A stretch of 64,000 bases of DNA from Actinomycetota bacterium (GCA_009699875.1 WLNI01000001.1:992001-1056000); one strand, 5' to 3'; positions 6,888 to 15,854 are shown, counted from the stretch's first letter. Program-made: numbers and translations. Notes: generated by a model from the letters alone, not told the origin.

Positions 6888-9314
6888 GTGGGCGCGACCA
6901 CACCGCTCTCGCCGAGCGCTGCTGAACTTGCGAAGTGGGGACTTGATCCTCATTGGTCTCGTCGGATCACATTTCCCGGGGCGGACGGAAGTGAGGTTGA
7001 CTGGCACGCCCTCGATACCGGTCCTGGAACCCAGGGAACAATTGTGTGCATCCATGGAAATCCAACGTGGGGCTATCTCTGGCGCGACCTTCTCACGACC
7101 TTGAGTCCAGCTTGGCGAGTCATTGCAGTGGACCAGACCGGAATGGGTTACTCAGAACGTGGGCGACCTCGAGTTCTCGCAGAGCGTATCGAGGAGCTGG
7201 TGACGTTCTGTCGCCAAGAAGTGGAAGGCCCGCTCATCTTGGCCGCTCACGACTGGGGTGGCCCCGTTGCTGTTGGGGCTGCAGGTTCTCTAGAGATTGA
7301 AGCTCTCATCCTTGGAAATACCGCCGTCGCCAAGCCGGTCGACGTGAAGGTGCCACCATTGATTGCCGCTGCTCGCGCCGCTGCAGATCTGACGTGTCGC
7401 CGTAGTCCTCTTTTTGTCGACGGCACGGCAAAGATGACCAACAAAGAACATCGTGCAGCGCTACGAGCTCCCTATCGATCAGCTGATCGCAGGTCGGCAG
7501 TCCGGGACTTTGTGCTCGATATCCCGGTGAAGCCTCAGGACCATTCCTACGATGCATTGGGGGATTGCGCCGACGTCTTTGCCAAACTCCGCTGTCCTAT
7601 CCTTTTGCTCTGGGGCGGTAAAGATCCGGTCTTTCATGATCGCTTCCTTCGAGATCTTACGCATCGTGCTCCCCATGCTGATGTCCAACGCTTCCAGGAC
7701 GCTGGACATGTCGTCATGTTGGACGCGCCAGTGGGCGCCGTGGTCTCTGACTGGCTAGAAAGTATGTCGTCTTCGCAGGCACAGCCCGAACCTGAGGCCA
7801 CGTTCCGATCGATACTTGCTGGCGCCCTCGACAAGAGCCCTGACCAAAGTGCCGTCTATGTCGGCCCCGAGGGAACGCTGACGTGGTCTGAACTTGCTTA
7901 TCGATCCGCCGTGGCCGCTGGAGTATTGAGAGCCGACGGTTTAGCGAAAGGTGACCGAGTCTCGCTCCTGATTCCGCCAAGCCCCGATCTTCTCGTGGCT
8001 GCGTGCGCAGTCTGGCGTTGTGGGGGAGTCCCGGTGGTGGCGGACGCCTCCGCAGGGATCCGAACGCTGCGCCGCCTGGTTCGAGCGAACGCGCCGCGCT
8101 ACGTGATCGGGACGCGCTCCACCTTGCTTGCAGCACGTGCGCTTCGCTTTGCGCCGGCAGCTCGAAGTGCGATCTTTGGTGCACTGCCTGGCACCCTGAA
8201 TCTTGGTCGTCAATCTGGGACGCTTTTCGAGGGGAGTGTCTCGCTGGAATCCGCTGATATCGCTGCCATTGTGCACACCTCGGGAGCAACAGGACCAGCG
8301 AAGGCCGTTCGCTACACACACGGGCAACTCGTCGCACAGCGAGAAGCGACGAAGCAGATGTTCAATCTCGATTCTGGTGATGCGTTCACAACATCGTTTG
8401 GTGCGTTCATGTTGCTCGCACCTCTCCTTGGAATGACCTGCGTCCGACCTGATTTTGAAATCGACAAGCCATCAACGTTGGGCTTTGAACAACTGAATGC
8501 GGCGACCAATCGTGCACACGTAACGACCGCGTGGCTCTCACCGGCATCGGCGAACGCCGTGATCGCGTCCGCGAGCGGTCGGTCATTAGAGATTCCTCTG
8601 GTGATGTTGGCGGGTGCACCCGTGTCGGCATCTCTCCTGCGCGACTTTGCGACAATCACCGGTGGTGAGGTGCGGACTCCCTATGGAATGACTGAATGTC
8701 TTCCCGTCACCGACGGGATTCGAGGTGACAACCAGGGACCCCACGGTGGCGTCGGGGTTGGTTCACCGCTACCGGGTTGCGAGATCCGTATTGGCGCTCT
8801 TGGATCTCTTGGACAGACCATCGATGACGCGCACGACTGGGGAGAGATTCTGGTTGCTGCCTCATGGCTCTTTGACGGTTATGAGAATGCCACCGATGTG
8901 GACTTCCACTCGACAGTGTTCGTTGGTTTTCAGCGCTTTCATCGTACCGGCGACGTGGGCTATCTCAATAATGGTCGGCTGTTTGTATTGGGCCGCAGCG
9001 CACACGTCATCGATAGCGCAGTAGGACCGCTGGCCAGTGTGGCGCTCGAAGAGACCATCGCAGAGGTGCTGAATCGCGATGTTGCTGCAGTCGGTGTTGG
9101 GCCAACAGGTACCCAGGTTGTCTGTGTGGTGCTTCGTGCTGACGGACCGCTTCGGTTAGCGCCTCCGGATCTTCGAGATCGTGTTCGCGAAAGCATGGAC
9201 GTTCCCGTCGCAGCGGTACTTGAAGGGAATTTACCGACTGATCACCGTCATGAGTCAAAGATTGATCGCATCGAGTTAGGGCGTACCGTGAGTTCATATT
9301 TGGCGGGCCGCTAA
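6888..9314 (+). CDS. oleBC: OleBC fusion: beta-lactone decarboxylase plus beta-lactone synthetase
   Basis: An 808-residue two-domain protein. Residues 1 to about 295 are an alpha/beta hydrolase of the haloalkane-dehalogenase type (OleB): GNPTWGYLWR oxyanion region at 57-66, nucleophile Asp122 in AAHDWGGP, and a His in DAGHVVML; OleB uses this fold to decarboxylate a cis-beta-lactone to an alkene. Residues from about 300 to the end are an AMP-forming ligase fold (OleC), with the P-loop HTSGATGPAKA near 465 and the TPYGMTE motif; OleC closes the beta-hydroxy acid to the beta-lactone using ATP. Fused OleBC is known from actinobacterial ole clusters. The presence of the OleB aspartate suggests that the end product is olefin rather than free beta-lactone. 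GTG start five bases after oleA. Confidence 0.9.
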   Translation: MGATTPLSPSAAELAKWGLDPHWSRRITFPGADGSEVDWHALDTGPGTQGTIVCIHGNPTWGYLWRDLLTTLSPAWRVIAVDQTGMGYSERGRPRVLAERIEELVTFCRQEVEGPLILAAHDWGGPVAVGAAGSLEIEALILGNTAVAKPVDVKVPPLIAAARAAADLTCRRSPLFVDGTAKMTNKEHRAALRAPYRSADRRSAVRDFVLDIPVKPQDHSYDALGDCADVFAKLRCPILLLWGGKDPVFHDRFLRDLTHRAPHADVQRFQDAGHVVMLDAPVGAVVSDWLESMSSSQAQPEPEATFRSILAGALDKSPDQSAVYVGPEGTLTWSELAYRSAVAAGVLRADGLAKGDRVSLLIPPSPDLLVAACAVWRCGGVPVVADASAGIRTLRRLVRANAPRYVIGTRSTLLAARALRFAPAARSAIFGALPGTLNLGRQSGTLFEGSVSLESADIAAIVHTSGATGPAKAVRYTHGQLVAQREATKQMFNLDSGDAFTTSFGAFMLLAPLLGMTCVRPDFEIDKPSTLGFEQLNAATNRAHVTTAWLSPASANAVIASASGRSLEIPLVMLAGAPVSASLLRDFATITGGEVRTPYGMTECLPVTDGIRGDNQGPHGGVGVGSPLPGCEIRIGALGSLGQTIDDAHDWGEILVAASWLFDGYENATDVDFHSTVFVGFQRFHRTGDVGYLNNGRLFVLGRSAHVIDSAVGPLASVALEETIAEVLNRDVAAVGVGPTGTQVVCVVLRADGPLRLAPPDLRDRVRESMDVPVAAVLEGNLPTDHRHESKIDRIELGRTVSSYLAGR

Positions 9315-9318
9315 CACC

Positions 9319-10287
9319 ATGCGCGTTCTTGTCACTGGTGCGAGCAGTCTGTTGGGAGGCACCGTTGCTCGCCAGTTGGCCGCACGAGGAGATGACGTGA
9401 CGTGTTTTCAGCGTCGCCCGAGTAGCACAGGCTGTGTTGACGTCTTGGGCGATATCCGAGACGAAGAGAAGGTTCGATTAGCTGCACAAGGGAACGATGC
9501 GATTATCCATCTCGCTGCACTTGTGGCACCTCGACCTGCATGGAGCGACGCCTACGACATCAATGTGCGCGGCACCGCCCACGTGCTTGATGCCGCTGTG
9601 AGTTGTGGGCGCCTAGTTCATATTTCGACACCATCAGTGGCGTTCGAGAATGTGGCGGCCGTAGGTGAGGGTGCTGAGGCTGCTCGCTATAGGGGACGTG
9701 ATGCTTATGCACGATCCAAGGCGTTAGCTGAAATCTTGGTGATGGAGCGCATGAGTGTACCGACGATGATCCTGCGTCCTCATTTGGTGTGGGGGCCGGG
9801 GGATACGCAGTTGGTAGGTCGCATTGTCGAGCGTGCCGCACAGGGTCGACTCGTGCTGCCCGATCACGGCAGGGCGCTCCTCGATACCACCTACGTTGAA
9901 GATGCTGCGTCAGCAATAGTTGCGGGACTCGATCGAACTGGCGACGCGCCGCAGGCGTGGGGCCGACCTTTGGTGGTCACAGGCAACGACCCACGGCCTC
10001 TGTCTGAGTTAGTCGAGGGCATTCTCAGCGCTGCGGGTATTGCCCAGCATGTTCGCTCGCTACCGGCTCCACTGGTGAGCTTCATTGGGCGAAGTGTGGG
10101 TCGGCTGTGGCCAACCGACGAGCCACCCTTGACGCAGTTTGCGGCGCGTCAGCTTTCGCTCTCGCACTGGTTTGATCAACGCGAAACCCAAGAGGCCCTT
10201 CGCTGGAAACCCGAGGTCAATGTTGATGAAGGTGTTCATCGACTTCGCCTCTGGTTCCAACAACAAATCAAGAAGCCCTCGCTGTAG
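9319..10287 (+). CDS. oleD: OleD, 2-alkyl-3-ketoacid reductase
   Basis: NADPH-dependent reductase that converts the OleA 2-alkyl-3-keto acid to the 2-alkyl-3-hydroxy acid, the substrate of OleC. The 322-residue protein has the extended-SDR/3-beta-HSD fold: TGASSLLG at residues 6-13, and the catalytic Y130/K134 in YARSK. It begins four bases after the oleBC stop, so oleA-oleBC-oleD is one operon in pathway order except that the reductase comes last. On its own it would only be called an NAD-dependent epimerase/dehydratase; context gives the specific name. Confidence 0.88.
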   Translation: MRVLVTGASSLLGGTVARQLAARGDDVTCFQRRPSSTGCVDVLGDIRDEEKVRLAAQGNDAIIHLAALVAPRPAWSDAYDINVRGTAHVLDAAVSCGRLVHISTPSVAFENVAAVGEGAEAARYRGRDAYARSKALAEILVMERMSVPTMILRPHLVWGPGDTQLVGRIVERAAQGRLVLPDHGRALLDTTYVEDAASAIVAGLDRTGDAPQAWGRPLVVTGNDPRPLSELVEGILSAAGIAQHVRSLPAPLVSFIGRSVGRLWPTDEPPLTQFAARQLSLSHWFDQRETQEALRWKPEVNVDEGVHRLRLWFQQQIKKPSL

Positions 10288-10403
10288 AACAGCGCCCCTG
10301 ATGTGGGCCGCTCAGAAGCCAGTAGAAATCTTCTGTCCAAAGAAAGCCTGAGGGACTCTGAACACGAGATGGTCACGACCGAGGGTGAAGAGTTCTCTTA
10401 GGG

Positions 10404-10424
10404 CGGCACAACATCACTGTGCCG
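10404..10424. terminator. Hairpin between oleD and tRNA-Pro
   Basis: Perfect 7-bp inverted repeat CGGCACA / TGTGCCG with a 7-base loop, placed between the convergent oleD and tRNA-Pro genes. It has no T run; a bidirectional terminator is the likeliest use from position. It is 117 bases beyond oleD and 17 bases beyond the 3' end of the tRNA. Confidence 0.4.
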
Positions 10425-10440
10425 GTGAACTGGGGAACTT

Positions 10441-10517
10441 TGGTCGGGCTGCCCGGATTTGAACCGAGGACCTCTGCGTCCCGAACGCAGCGCGCTACCA
10501 AGCTGCGCCACAGCCCG
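10441..10517 (-). tRNA. tRNA-Pro (anticodon CGG)
   Basis: Folds as a full cloverleaf on the minus strand: acceptor CGGGCTG/CAGCCCG, D stem GCGC/GCGC, anticodon stem CTGCG/CGCAG around loop TTCGGGA (anticodon CGG), T stem CTCGG/CCGGG with one G-T pair and loop TTCAAAT. A discriminator A and the CCA end are encoded. Confidence 0.96.
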
Positions 10518-10572
10518 TTGGTTGGGATATTTCCAACCTCAGGGATCAAACCCTACCAAAGGCTCCTTCGTG

Positions 10573-11442
10573 CTACTCCGAGACCTCGTGGTCGTCGGGA
10601 GAACTCTCTTCGATGATCGGTAGCTCTCTTCCAATAACGACTTCGTCGATGCGGCGTTTCTCCATCTTGTGAATCCGAAACATCCAGTTTTCGAAGGTGA
10701 CTTCTTCGTTTTTTTCAGGGATCTTTTCAAATCGGTCAAGGAGAAAGCCTCCAAGAGTGACGTATTCGCCCTCGGGAAGCTCAAGGCCGATGGTGTTGGC
10801 TAAGTCGTCAAGCGTGATCTGGCCATCGCAGAGCCATCTCGTTTCATCGATTTGTGCGATCTGAGGCTCTTCTTCGTCAGCGAGTTCGTCGGTGAGATCC
10901 CCCACCAAGGGTTCGAGAAGATCCTTCAGTGACAAGATTCCTGTGACACCGCCGTGTTCGTCGAGCACGAGTGCGACACTTCTTCTGTTGGCCCGCATCT
11001 CTCCGAGTGCTTCGAGTACGTCGATTGATTCGGGAAGTAACAATGCTGGACGCACTCGTTTTGATATCTCTACCGTGCTCAGGCTCGCTCCCACTTCAAG
11101 GAAGTCTCCTCGGCCAGCGCGAAAGAGATCTTTGACGAAGAGGAGGCCAACGACGTCATCGAGATCGCCGAGGACGACGGGGTAGCAGTTGTGACCGCTG
11201 GCACGAACCTCTTGCGCGACGTCGGCTGCAGAGACCGGAGCGCGCAACATCTCAACGTCGATTCGTGGGGTCATGACCTCTCGAACTTGAATTTCAGAGA
11301 GTGCGGCCAAGTTCTGGGCGATCTCGTCGCGTTGTGCTTCCTCGGTTATTTCAGTGGATTCATTTCGCTTGGAGCGACGTCCTCGTCGGCGCCAGCGATA
11401 TCCAGGAGGAGGGTGGTCGTTACTCGCTGATGGAGTACTCAA
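10573..11442 (-). CDS. CorC/HlyC-type CBS-domain protein
   Basis: A 289-residue cytoplasmic protein with a tandem CBS pair (about residues 50-180, starting at [14 protein letters not shown]) followed by a CorC/HlyC transporter-associated domain (about 195-275). CBS pairs bind adenosyl ligands and usually gate transport; CorC-type proteins influence Mg2+/Co2+ efflux. The DUF21 membrane domain that normally precedes these in full-length CorB/HlyC proteins is absent, so this is the stand-alone cytosolic form. The N terminus is very basic. Its ATG overlaps the stop of the upstream receiver-domain gene by four bases, suggesting joint expression. Confidence 0.85.
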   Translation of the reverse strand: MSTPSASNDHPPPGYRWRRRGRRSKRNESTEITEEAQRDEIAQNLAALSEIQVREVMTPRIDVEMLRAPVSAADVAQEVRASGHNCYPVVLGDLDDVVGLLFVKDLFRAGRGDFLEVGASLSTVEISKRVRPALLLPESIDVLEALGEMRANRRSVALVLDEHGGVTGILSLKDLLEPLVGDLTDELADEEEPQIAQIDETRWLCDGQITLDDLANTIGLELPEGEYVTLGGFLLDRFEKIPEKNEEVTFENWMFRIHKMEKRRIDEVVIGRELPIIEESSPDDHEVSE

Positions 11443-11867
11443 GCGCTCTGGTCACCCACTGAAACTGGCACGGGTTGATAGGAGGTGTCTTCGTAACGAT
11501 CTCCTTGAAGAATCGCACGCACTCCCGCCCGAATTCGCATGGCGTCTAAGGGTTTGACGATCCAACCGTCTGCACCGGACCGTTTGGCTTGAAACACATC
11601 TGCTCGTCGATCCAATAACAGCAGCACAGGCGTTTCGTCGATCGCGTCATAGGAGGCCTGAAGGCGAAGCTCTAAACAGACGGCAACGCCACCCATCGAG
11701 CCGATCTGCATGTCGGCAATGACGAGATCAATGAGTGTCGCTTCAACCGTGGCGATCGCATCAGGCCCAGAGCTGGCAAACAGCAACTCGATGTCAGGTC
11801 CGTCAAGCACGCTGGCAACTTCTCGGCGAATTGACTCGGTGTCACTGACAATCAGGATGGTCTCCAC
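11439..11867 (-). CDS. Stand-alone response-regulator receiver domain protein
   Basis: A 142-residue single-domain receiver. From the GTG at 11867 the fold begins METILIVSD; the acidic pocket residue is D9, the phospho-acceptor is D52 in VIADMQIG, and the conserved lysine is K105 in IVKPLD. There is no output domain. An upstream GTG at 11900 would add 11 residues without precedent in the fold; a TAAGTT hexamer ends seven bases before the 11867 GTG, which favours the shorter, leaderless form. It is coupled to the CBS-domain gene by a four-base overlap. No histidine kinase is nearby. Confidence 0.75.
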   Translation of the reverse strand: METILIVSDTESIRREVASVLDGPDIELLFASSGPDAIATVEATLIDLVIADMQIGSMGGVAVCLELRLQASYDAIDETPVLLLLDRRADVFQAKRSGADGWIVKPLDAMRIRAGVRAILQGDRYEDTSYQPVPVSVGDQSA

Positions 11868-11880
11868 GGCTAAGAACTTA
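11868..11880 (-). promoter_or_regulatory. Leaderless -10 element of the receiver gene
   Basis: TAAGTT (complement of 11875-11880) ends seven bases before the GTG at 11867, matching the TANNNT-N6/7-start geometry seen at nine other genes in the window. Confidence 0.45.
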
Positions 11881-11927
11881 CCAGTGGACTCAGGGTCCAC
11901 TTGGTAGAGCGCTCGCAGCCCTTGAAA

Positions 11928-12989
11928 CTAGGAAAACTGTTGGCTGAGCAGAGTGAGGCCCTCAACGTCATTGACGGCACTCCCCGAGAGAGGGAGCGAA
12001 AGGACCGGTGCGGGGGCCACTGCCGTAGTAAGGGTCTCGAGGACAGCTCTTTCGTTTTCTGCGACCTGGGAAAGGGCGACGGCGTTGGCGACCAACTCGC
12101 CAAGGTCGCCAGAAGAGGTGGCGACGGCTTCAGGAAGATCACCGGAAAGAAAGAGTGGGTGAACGCGGTTGGCAACCATCCCTGCAGGAGCGAGACCTGT
12201 TTCGCTGAGTCGTTCGGCAAAGAACTGGGCCTCATTCACTGCGTCTTGTCGGGGTGACGTAATCAGCACAAAGGCCGTCTCTGGAGATCGCAGGGTCGCT
12301 TGGATCTCGCCAGCTCGTTGTGCAAAGCCCTGTTCCATGCCGGCGAAGGCTTGAAAGAATCCAATGGCGTCTTCTAAGAGTTCAGCGCCAGCGACTTTTC
12401 CAATGGTGGCGACGAGTGCACGAGTCGCCACAGAGAGAACTTTGAGGTAGGCCCGAGTGGGAGTGAGTAAGGCTCGAAACACTTTATTTTCCAAGAACGA
12501 CGTCATACGTTGTGGAGCGTCTAAGAGGTCGAGAGCGTTTCGAGTTGGTGGAGTATCAACGATGACGAGATCAAAGCGATCAGAGCGGGTGAGCTCGTAG
12601 AGCTTCTCCATCGCCATGTACTCCTGGGTGCCGCTCAGGGACGAGGCCAAACTCTTATAGAGCCGGTTTGATTTGATAGATGCTGCTTGATCAGGACTCT
12701 GGGCGTAGAGATCAACGAGGTCATCAAACGTTCCCTCTGCGTCAAGCATCACGGCATGAAGCGACCCAGGCGTGATCCCAGCGACGTGGACGGGAACGTT
12801 ACCGACAGTAGCGATCCCGAGTGCGTCGGCTAATCGGCGAGCTGGATCTAGCGTCAGCACGCAGACGCGTCGGCCGTTGAGTGCAAAATGTGTGGCCAAG
12901 GACGCAGAGACGGTGGTCTTCCCGACTCCTCCAGGGCCGCAACAGACAATGACGTTGTAGTCAGAGAGTTCTGAGATGAAGGTACTCAT
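11928..12989 (-). CDS. Get3/ArsA-family ATPase, second of a pair
   Basis: A 353-residue SIMIBI-class P-loop ATPase of the Get3/ArsA family. The P-loop GPGGVGKTT is at residues 18-26; switch I contains TLDPARRLADAL and switch II DTPPTRNALDLLD. The first glycine motif has Pro where ArsA/Get3 proteins have the intermonomer signature Lys (GKGGVGKT). Because the neighbouring paralogue keeps that Lys, a heterodimer in which only one subunit supplies it is a reasonable inference. The pair, next to a WhiB gene, has the same arrangement as Rv3679-Rv3680 (BagA-BagB) and whiB4 in Mycobacterium tuberculosis. There are no arsenic genes here, so arsenic efflux is unlikely. It overlaps its partner by four bases. 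Confidence 0.82.
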   Translation of the reverse strand: MSTFISELSDYNVIVCCGPGGVGKTTVSASLATHFALNGRRVCVLTLDPARRLADALGIATVGNVPVHVAGITPGSLHAVMLDAEGTFDDLVDLYAQSPDQAASIKSNRLYKSLASSLSGTQEYMAMEKLYELTRSDRFDLVIVDTPPTRNALDLLDAPQRMTSFLENKVFRALLTPTRAYLKVLSVATRALVATIGKVAGAELLEDAIGFFQAFAGMEQGFAQRAGEIQATLRSPETAFVLITSPRQDAVNEAQFFAERLSETGLAPAGMVANRVHPLFLSGDLPEAVATSSGDLGELVANAVALSQVAENERAVLETLTTAVAPAPVLSLPLSGSAVNDVEGLTLLSQQFS

Positions 12990-13951
12990 GGCAAGAGTCC
13001 TTCCATTGTTTCAAATTCCTCAGTGAGCACGCGAGCGAGAACCTCACGTTCATCAGATCCAATCGCCGGTGAGAGAAGGCGAGGAAGCTCTAGCACTGGC
13101 AGTGGCAACTCATGGCGCAGTCGATCTAGTTGTTCGCGTGCAATCGAGACACGCTGGAGTTGAAAAGCCGCCGCAGCATCTAAGGCGAGGGCAAATTCAG
13201 CGTCGAGCGTGATGCCCTGGTCATGTGCAGCATCAAGAGACGATCGGTGAAGAACAGGAGTCGCAATGTCGACCTGATTGACGATGACGGGCCCTAACGA
13301 GACACCCGCCTTGTCTTCGACGAGGAACGCCGCTTCGATGGCTTCGCTGACGGGGAGCTCTTCAGCCAGCGTGACCAACAGCACTCGGCATCTCGAAGGA
13401 TCAGTCAACATTTCAACGACTGAGGCGGCCTGCGCGCGAACGGGGCCACTTCGAGCGACGTCCATGAGCCCCGCCGCTGAGGTCAAAAACGTCATGGCAT
13501 GACCGGTTGCTGGCGCGTCGACCACGATGACGTCAGCGATATTGTCCGCTGCAATCTGTTTGATCTTTCCCAAGACGAGGACATCTCTCAGGCCTGGAAT
13601 GGACCCTGCGATGACGTCAAGGAGACCGGTTGAGATCAGTCGGCGCGTGAGGCGTAAGAAGCCGTGGTCGTTGAGGTACTCAACGAGCGCATCATCTGGG
13701 GAGATCGCCCGAGCATGGACGCTCCCACCAGTCCGGTGATCAAGGAGGTGAACTTCGTCGTAACCGAGGGGTTCCTCATGGCCAAAGGAAACCCCGAGGT
13801 CTGGGCGGTTTTCTAGTTCAATAATGAGTACTCGAAGCCCTTGGGCTGCGCATGCAGTGGCGAAGGCGGCGGTTGTTGTTGTTTTACCAACGCCACCTTT
13901 CCCAATCAAGATGTGCACCGTGGCAGCGCTGGCAAAGGAAGTGAGATCCAT
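12986..13951 (-). CDS. Get3/ArsA-family ATPase, first of a pair
   Basis: A 321-residue paralogue with the full deviant P-loop GKGGVGKTT (residues 17-25), a switch region ELENRPDLGVSF and switch II DAPATGHAMTFL. It is the promoter-proximal gene of the two-gene operon and is transcribed away from the WhiB-like gene. A TAGCGT hexamer ends ten bases before the ATG, giving at most a few bases of leader. By analogy with mycobacterial BagA, a role in surviving redox or nitric-oxide stress is possible; the function is not shown by sequence alone. Confidence 0.82.
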   Translation of the reverse strand: MDLTSFASAATVHILIGKGGVGKTTTTAAFATACAAQGLRVLIIELENRPDLGVSFGHEEPLGYDEVHLLDHRTGGSVHARAISPDDALVEYLNDHGFLRLTRRLISTGLLDVIAGSIPGLRDVLVLGKIKQIAADNIADVIVVDAPATGHAMTFLTSAAGLMDVARSGPVRAQAASVVEMLTDPSRCRVLLVTLAEELPVSEAIEAAFLVEDKAGVSLGPVIVNQVDIATPVLHRSSLDAAHDQGITLDAEFALALDAAAAFQLQRVSIAREQLDRLRHELPLPVLELPRLLSPAIGSDEREVLARVLTEEFETMEGLLP

Positions 13952-14021
13952 GGCCGTGCTGACGCTATCGGCCTTCGAGGAGTTCTGGAAAGAGGGAACA
14001 AGTTCTCCCAGGTCAGGGGCC

Positions 14022-14050
14022 TTGTCCTTTCGTGAACCACCCGCTACCGT
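14022..14050 (+). promoter_or_regulatory. Promoter of the WhiB-like gene
   Basis: TTGTCC (14022-14027) and TACCGT (14045-14050) are separated by exactly 17 bases. Transcription would begin near 14057, giving a leader of about 34 bases before the ATG at 14091. Confidence 0.5.
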
Positions 14051-14090
14051 TAGGGCTCTGACCGGATGTCAGGCCACTGGGGGGTGTCGA

Positions 14091-14378
14091 ATGTTTGAAG
14101 TAGCCGATGAATGGCAGCGTTTCGCAGCGTGTCGAGGGCCGTATGCGGAGTTGTTCTTTCCACCGAGCGTTCCAGAACGCAAGGAAGACAAGCTGGCCCG
14201 AGAGGCCAATGCGAAAGAGATCTGTGATGAGTGCCGGGTCCGGCGAGACTGTCTTGACTACGCCATTGCAATTCAAGAGCCCCATGGAATTTGGGGAGGA
14301 CTCAACGAAGTTGAGCGTCGAATAAAAGTCCAGGTTCAGACCACGTCACTTCTTCAGCAAGCGGCGGTCTCGTCGTAG
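14091..14378 (+). CDS. WhiB-family iron-sulfur transcription factor
   Basis: A 95-residue WhiB-like protein, an actinomycete-specific redox-sensing regulator that binds a [4Fe-4S] cluster. The four ligands are C14, C45, C48 and C54 (C-x30-C-x2-C-x5-C), followed by the diagnostic GIWGGL turn at 66-71 and a basic tail. The frame is open upstream into the neighbouring gene's antisense strand, but only the ATG at 14091 gives normal family length. It is divergent from the Get3/ArsA-like pair, as whiB4 is from Rv3679-Rv3680, although the spacing and sequence around the first cysteine (AACRGPYAELFF) also resemble WhiB1/2-type members, so the exact subgroup is open. Confidence 0.92.
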   Translation: MFEVADEWQRFAACRGPYAELFFPPSVPERKEDKLAREANAKEICDECRVRRDCLDYAIAIQEPHGIWGGLNEVERRIKVQVQTTSLLQQAAVSS

Positions 14379-14380
14379 GG

Positions 14381-14857
14381 TTACGAAGCAGGCTCTTTCT
14401 CTAACAGAGCCGGGGCCGTGGTGAGCGTGATCACGAATAAGACAAACGTGATGATGTGAACACCAGTGCACCAGAGGCAGATGCTCTTAATGATCAGAAG
14501 CTCGGCGGTGATGAGCCAGAGGACAAAGAGCATTCCCGCTCCGGCAAGACCAACGCGAATCAGATGAATTGTTCGCTTCGCGCTCAACCAAGCCCAGGGT
14601 GAGTAAAAAAACAGGGCAACGACAAAGTACCCAAGTCCAAGGATCGCCACGGGTATTCCAAAGACCACGCTTTGAGGCGACGTCGTGACTTTCGCGCAGT
14701 TAACGATTCCGTTATCCGAACACGCAAGAGACTGCGTTCCCGCGAAGTGCGCAATCGTCAGGTAGAGCGAGATTCCAAATCCAGCCAGAACGAGGATCCC
14801 TGTTGAGATGATCACCCAGTGTGCTGGGCGTCGGGTTTGAGTGACGGCTGAGTCCAT
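14381..14857 (-). CDS. Vitamin K epoxide reductase (VKOR) family protein
   Basis: A 158-residue membrane protein with four hydrophobic segments that recycles the disulfide-forming partner by passing electrons to a quinone. Loop cysteines C46 and C54 (ACSDNGIVNC) and the active-site C127-x2-C130 (CLWC) are all present. It is encoded 19 bases after the thioredoxin-like DUF929 protein, which is the expected partner, so together they form an extracytoplasmic disulfide-bond system in place of DsbA/DsbB. Confidence 0.9.
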   Translation of the reverse strand: MDSAVTQTRRPAHWVIISTGILVLAGFGISLYLTIAHFAGTQSLACSDNGIVNCAKVTTSPQSVVFGIPVAILGLGYFVVALFFYSPWAWLSAKRTIHLIRVGLAGAGMLFVLWLITAELLIIKSICLWCTGVHIITFVLFVITLTTAPALLEKEPAS

Positions 14858-14876
14858 GACAACAACGATGAGTGAT

Positions 14877-15854
14877 CTAGAAGGAAATCTTCATTGCTTT
14901 TGCTGCGGTTTGGACGCCCTTTGAAGTGCAGACATTCCCAGGCTGGCCGTTTGTCACCTTGCAAATTGAAGCCGTGATGTAGTTGGCCGTCGCAACGATG
15001 GCCTGGGTCGCAGGGTTCGCAGGATCGCTGAGCCCGGAGGCAATCTGTTGGGTACTGAGTCCAGTGAGAATCGACGGCGAGAAGCTCGCACCCGCGGTGA
15101 GGAACTGATTCCCAATATCCATGAATGGGATGGATCCAGCACTCGCTCCTGGAACAAACTCAGCGGTGTCGTACTTCTTCGCCAGTGTTGCCTCCTGCTT
15201 GTTCAGTGACTGGAGAGGGGTGTAGCCCGCTTGACCATTGGTCAAAGGAATATTGGTGTACTGCTCAACGCCCTTGAAGACGAAGTACTGACTTGAAAAG
15301 GTGAGTTTGGCGAAGGTGAATGAGGGTGTATTTGGATAGACGTCTGTTGACGACGACGTCGTGACGCCGAGACCGCTAAGTGTCCCAAAGCGACTGATCG
15401 CGGCGGTCACCGCCCAACGTTCTGCAGCACAGAAGGGGCAGTACTCAGCGCCAAGATAGAAGTAGCCCGGAAGTGCAGTTCCCGTTGAATTTGTAAAGGT
15501 CAGTGGGGGCTGACCAGTGGTGGCAGCGGGAGGAGTAACGGGAACGACCGAAGACGTGACGCCAACAGTGTTGTAGACACTTTCTGGAATTTGCGTCACG
15601 TCTTTGACCAGTGAACTCGACGCTGCTTCATAGGTATTTCCACCACTCGCCGGGGTGCTATTTGAGCCAACAAGGCTGTAGGCCACAAGACCAATCACGA
15701 CAAGGATGACAATCCCGACGAGACCCCATGTCAACAACGTGGCTTTTGATCGGTGTTGCGCCTTTGTTGGGGCACTCCCTTTTCGGGCATTCCCGACAGA
15801 ACGATTTTGATTTTTCGATGTCTGCTTGTCTTTGTTCGAGGGCTGCTGCGCCAC
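14877..15854 (-). CDS. DUF929-type membrane-anchored thioredoxin-like protein
   Basis: A 325-residue protein with a basic cytoplasmic N terminus, one membrane anchor (about 41-63) and an extracytoplasmic domain holding a C139-P-F-C142 redox motif in GAEYCPFCAAERW, typical of DUF929. It is likely a disulfide oxidase for exported proteins, re-oxidised by the VKOR encoded directly downstream. The GTG start has AAAGG nine bases upstream. The stretch from 64 to 120 is low-complexity Ser/Thr/Pro-rich, suiting a spacer through the cell wall. Its exact substrates are unknown. Confidence 0.8.
   Translation of the reverse strand: MAQQPSNKDKQTSKNQNRSVGNARKGSAPTKAQHRSKATLLTWGLVGIVILVVIGLVAYSLVGSNSTPASGGNTYEAASSSLVKDVTQIPESVYNTVGVTSSVVPVTPPAATTGQPPLTFTNSTGTALPGYFYLGAEYCPFCAAERWAVTAAISRFGTLSGLGVTTSSSTDVYPNTPSFTFAKLTFSSQYFVFKGVEQYTNIPLTNGQAGYTPLQSLNKQEATLAKKYDTAEFVPGASAGSIPFMDIGNQFLTAGASFSPSILTGLSTQQIASGLSDPANPATQAIVATANYITASICKVTNGQPGNVCTSKGVQTAAKAMKISF

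Noticed and set aside
7714-8337. 207-codon minus-strand frame inside oleBC
   Set aside because: Arg/Ser/Pro-rich shadow of the ligase domain on the other strand.
11928-13951. Arsenic resistance operon
   Set aside because: The ATPases are ArsA-family, but no arsB, arsC, arsD or arsR is nearby and the neighbourhood matches the WhiB-linked pair of mycobacteria.
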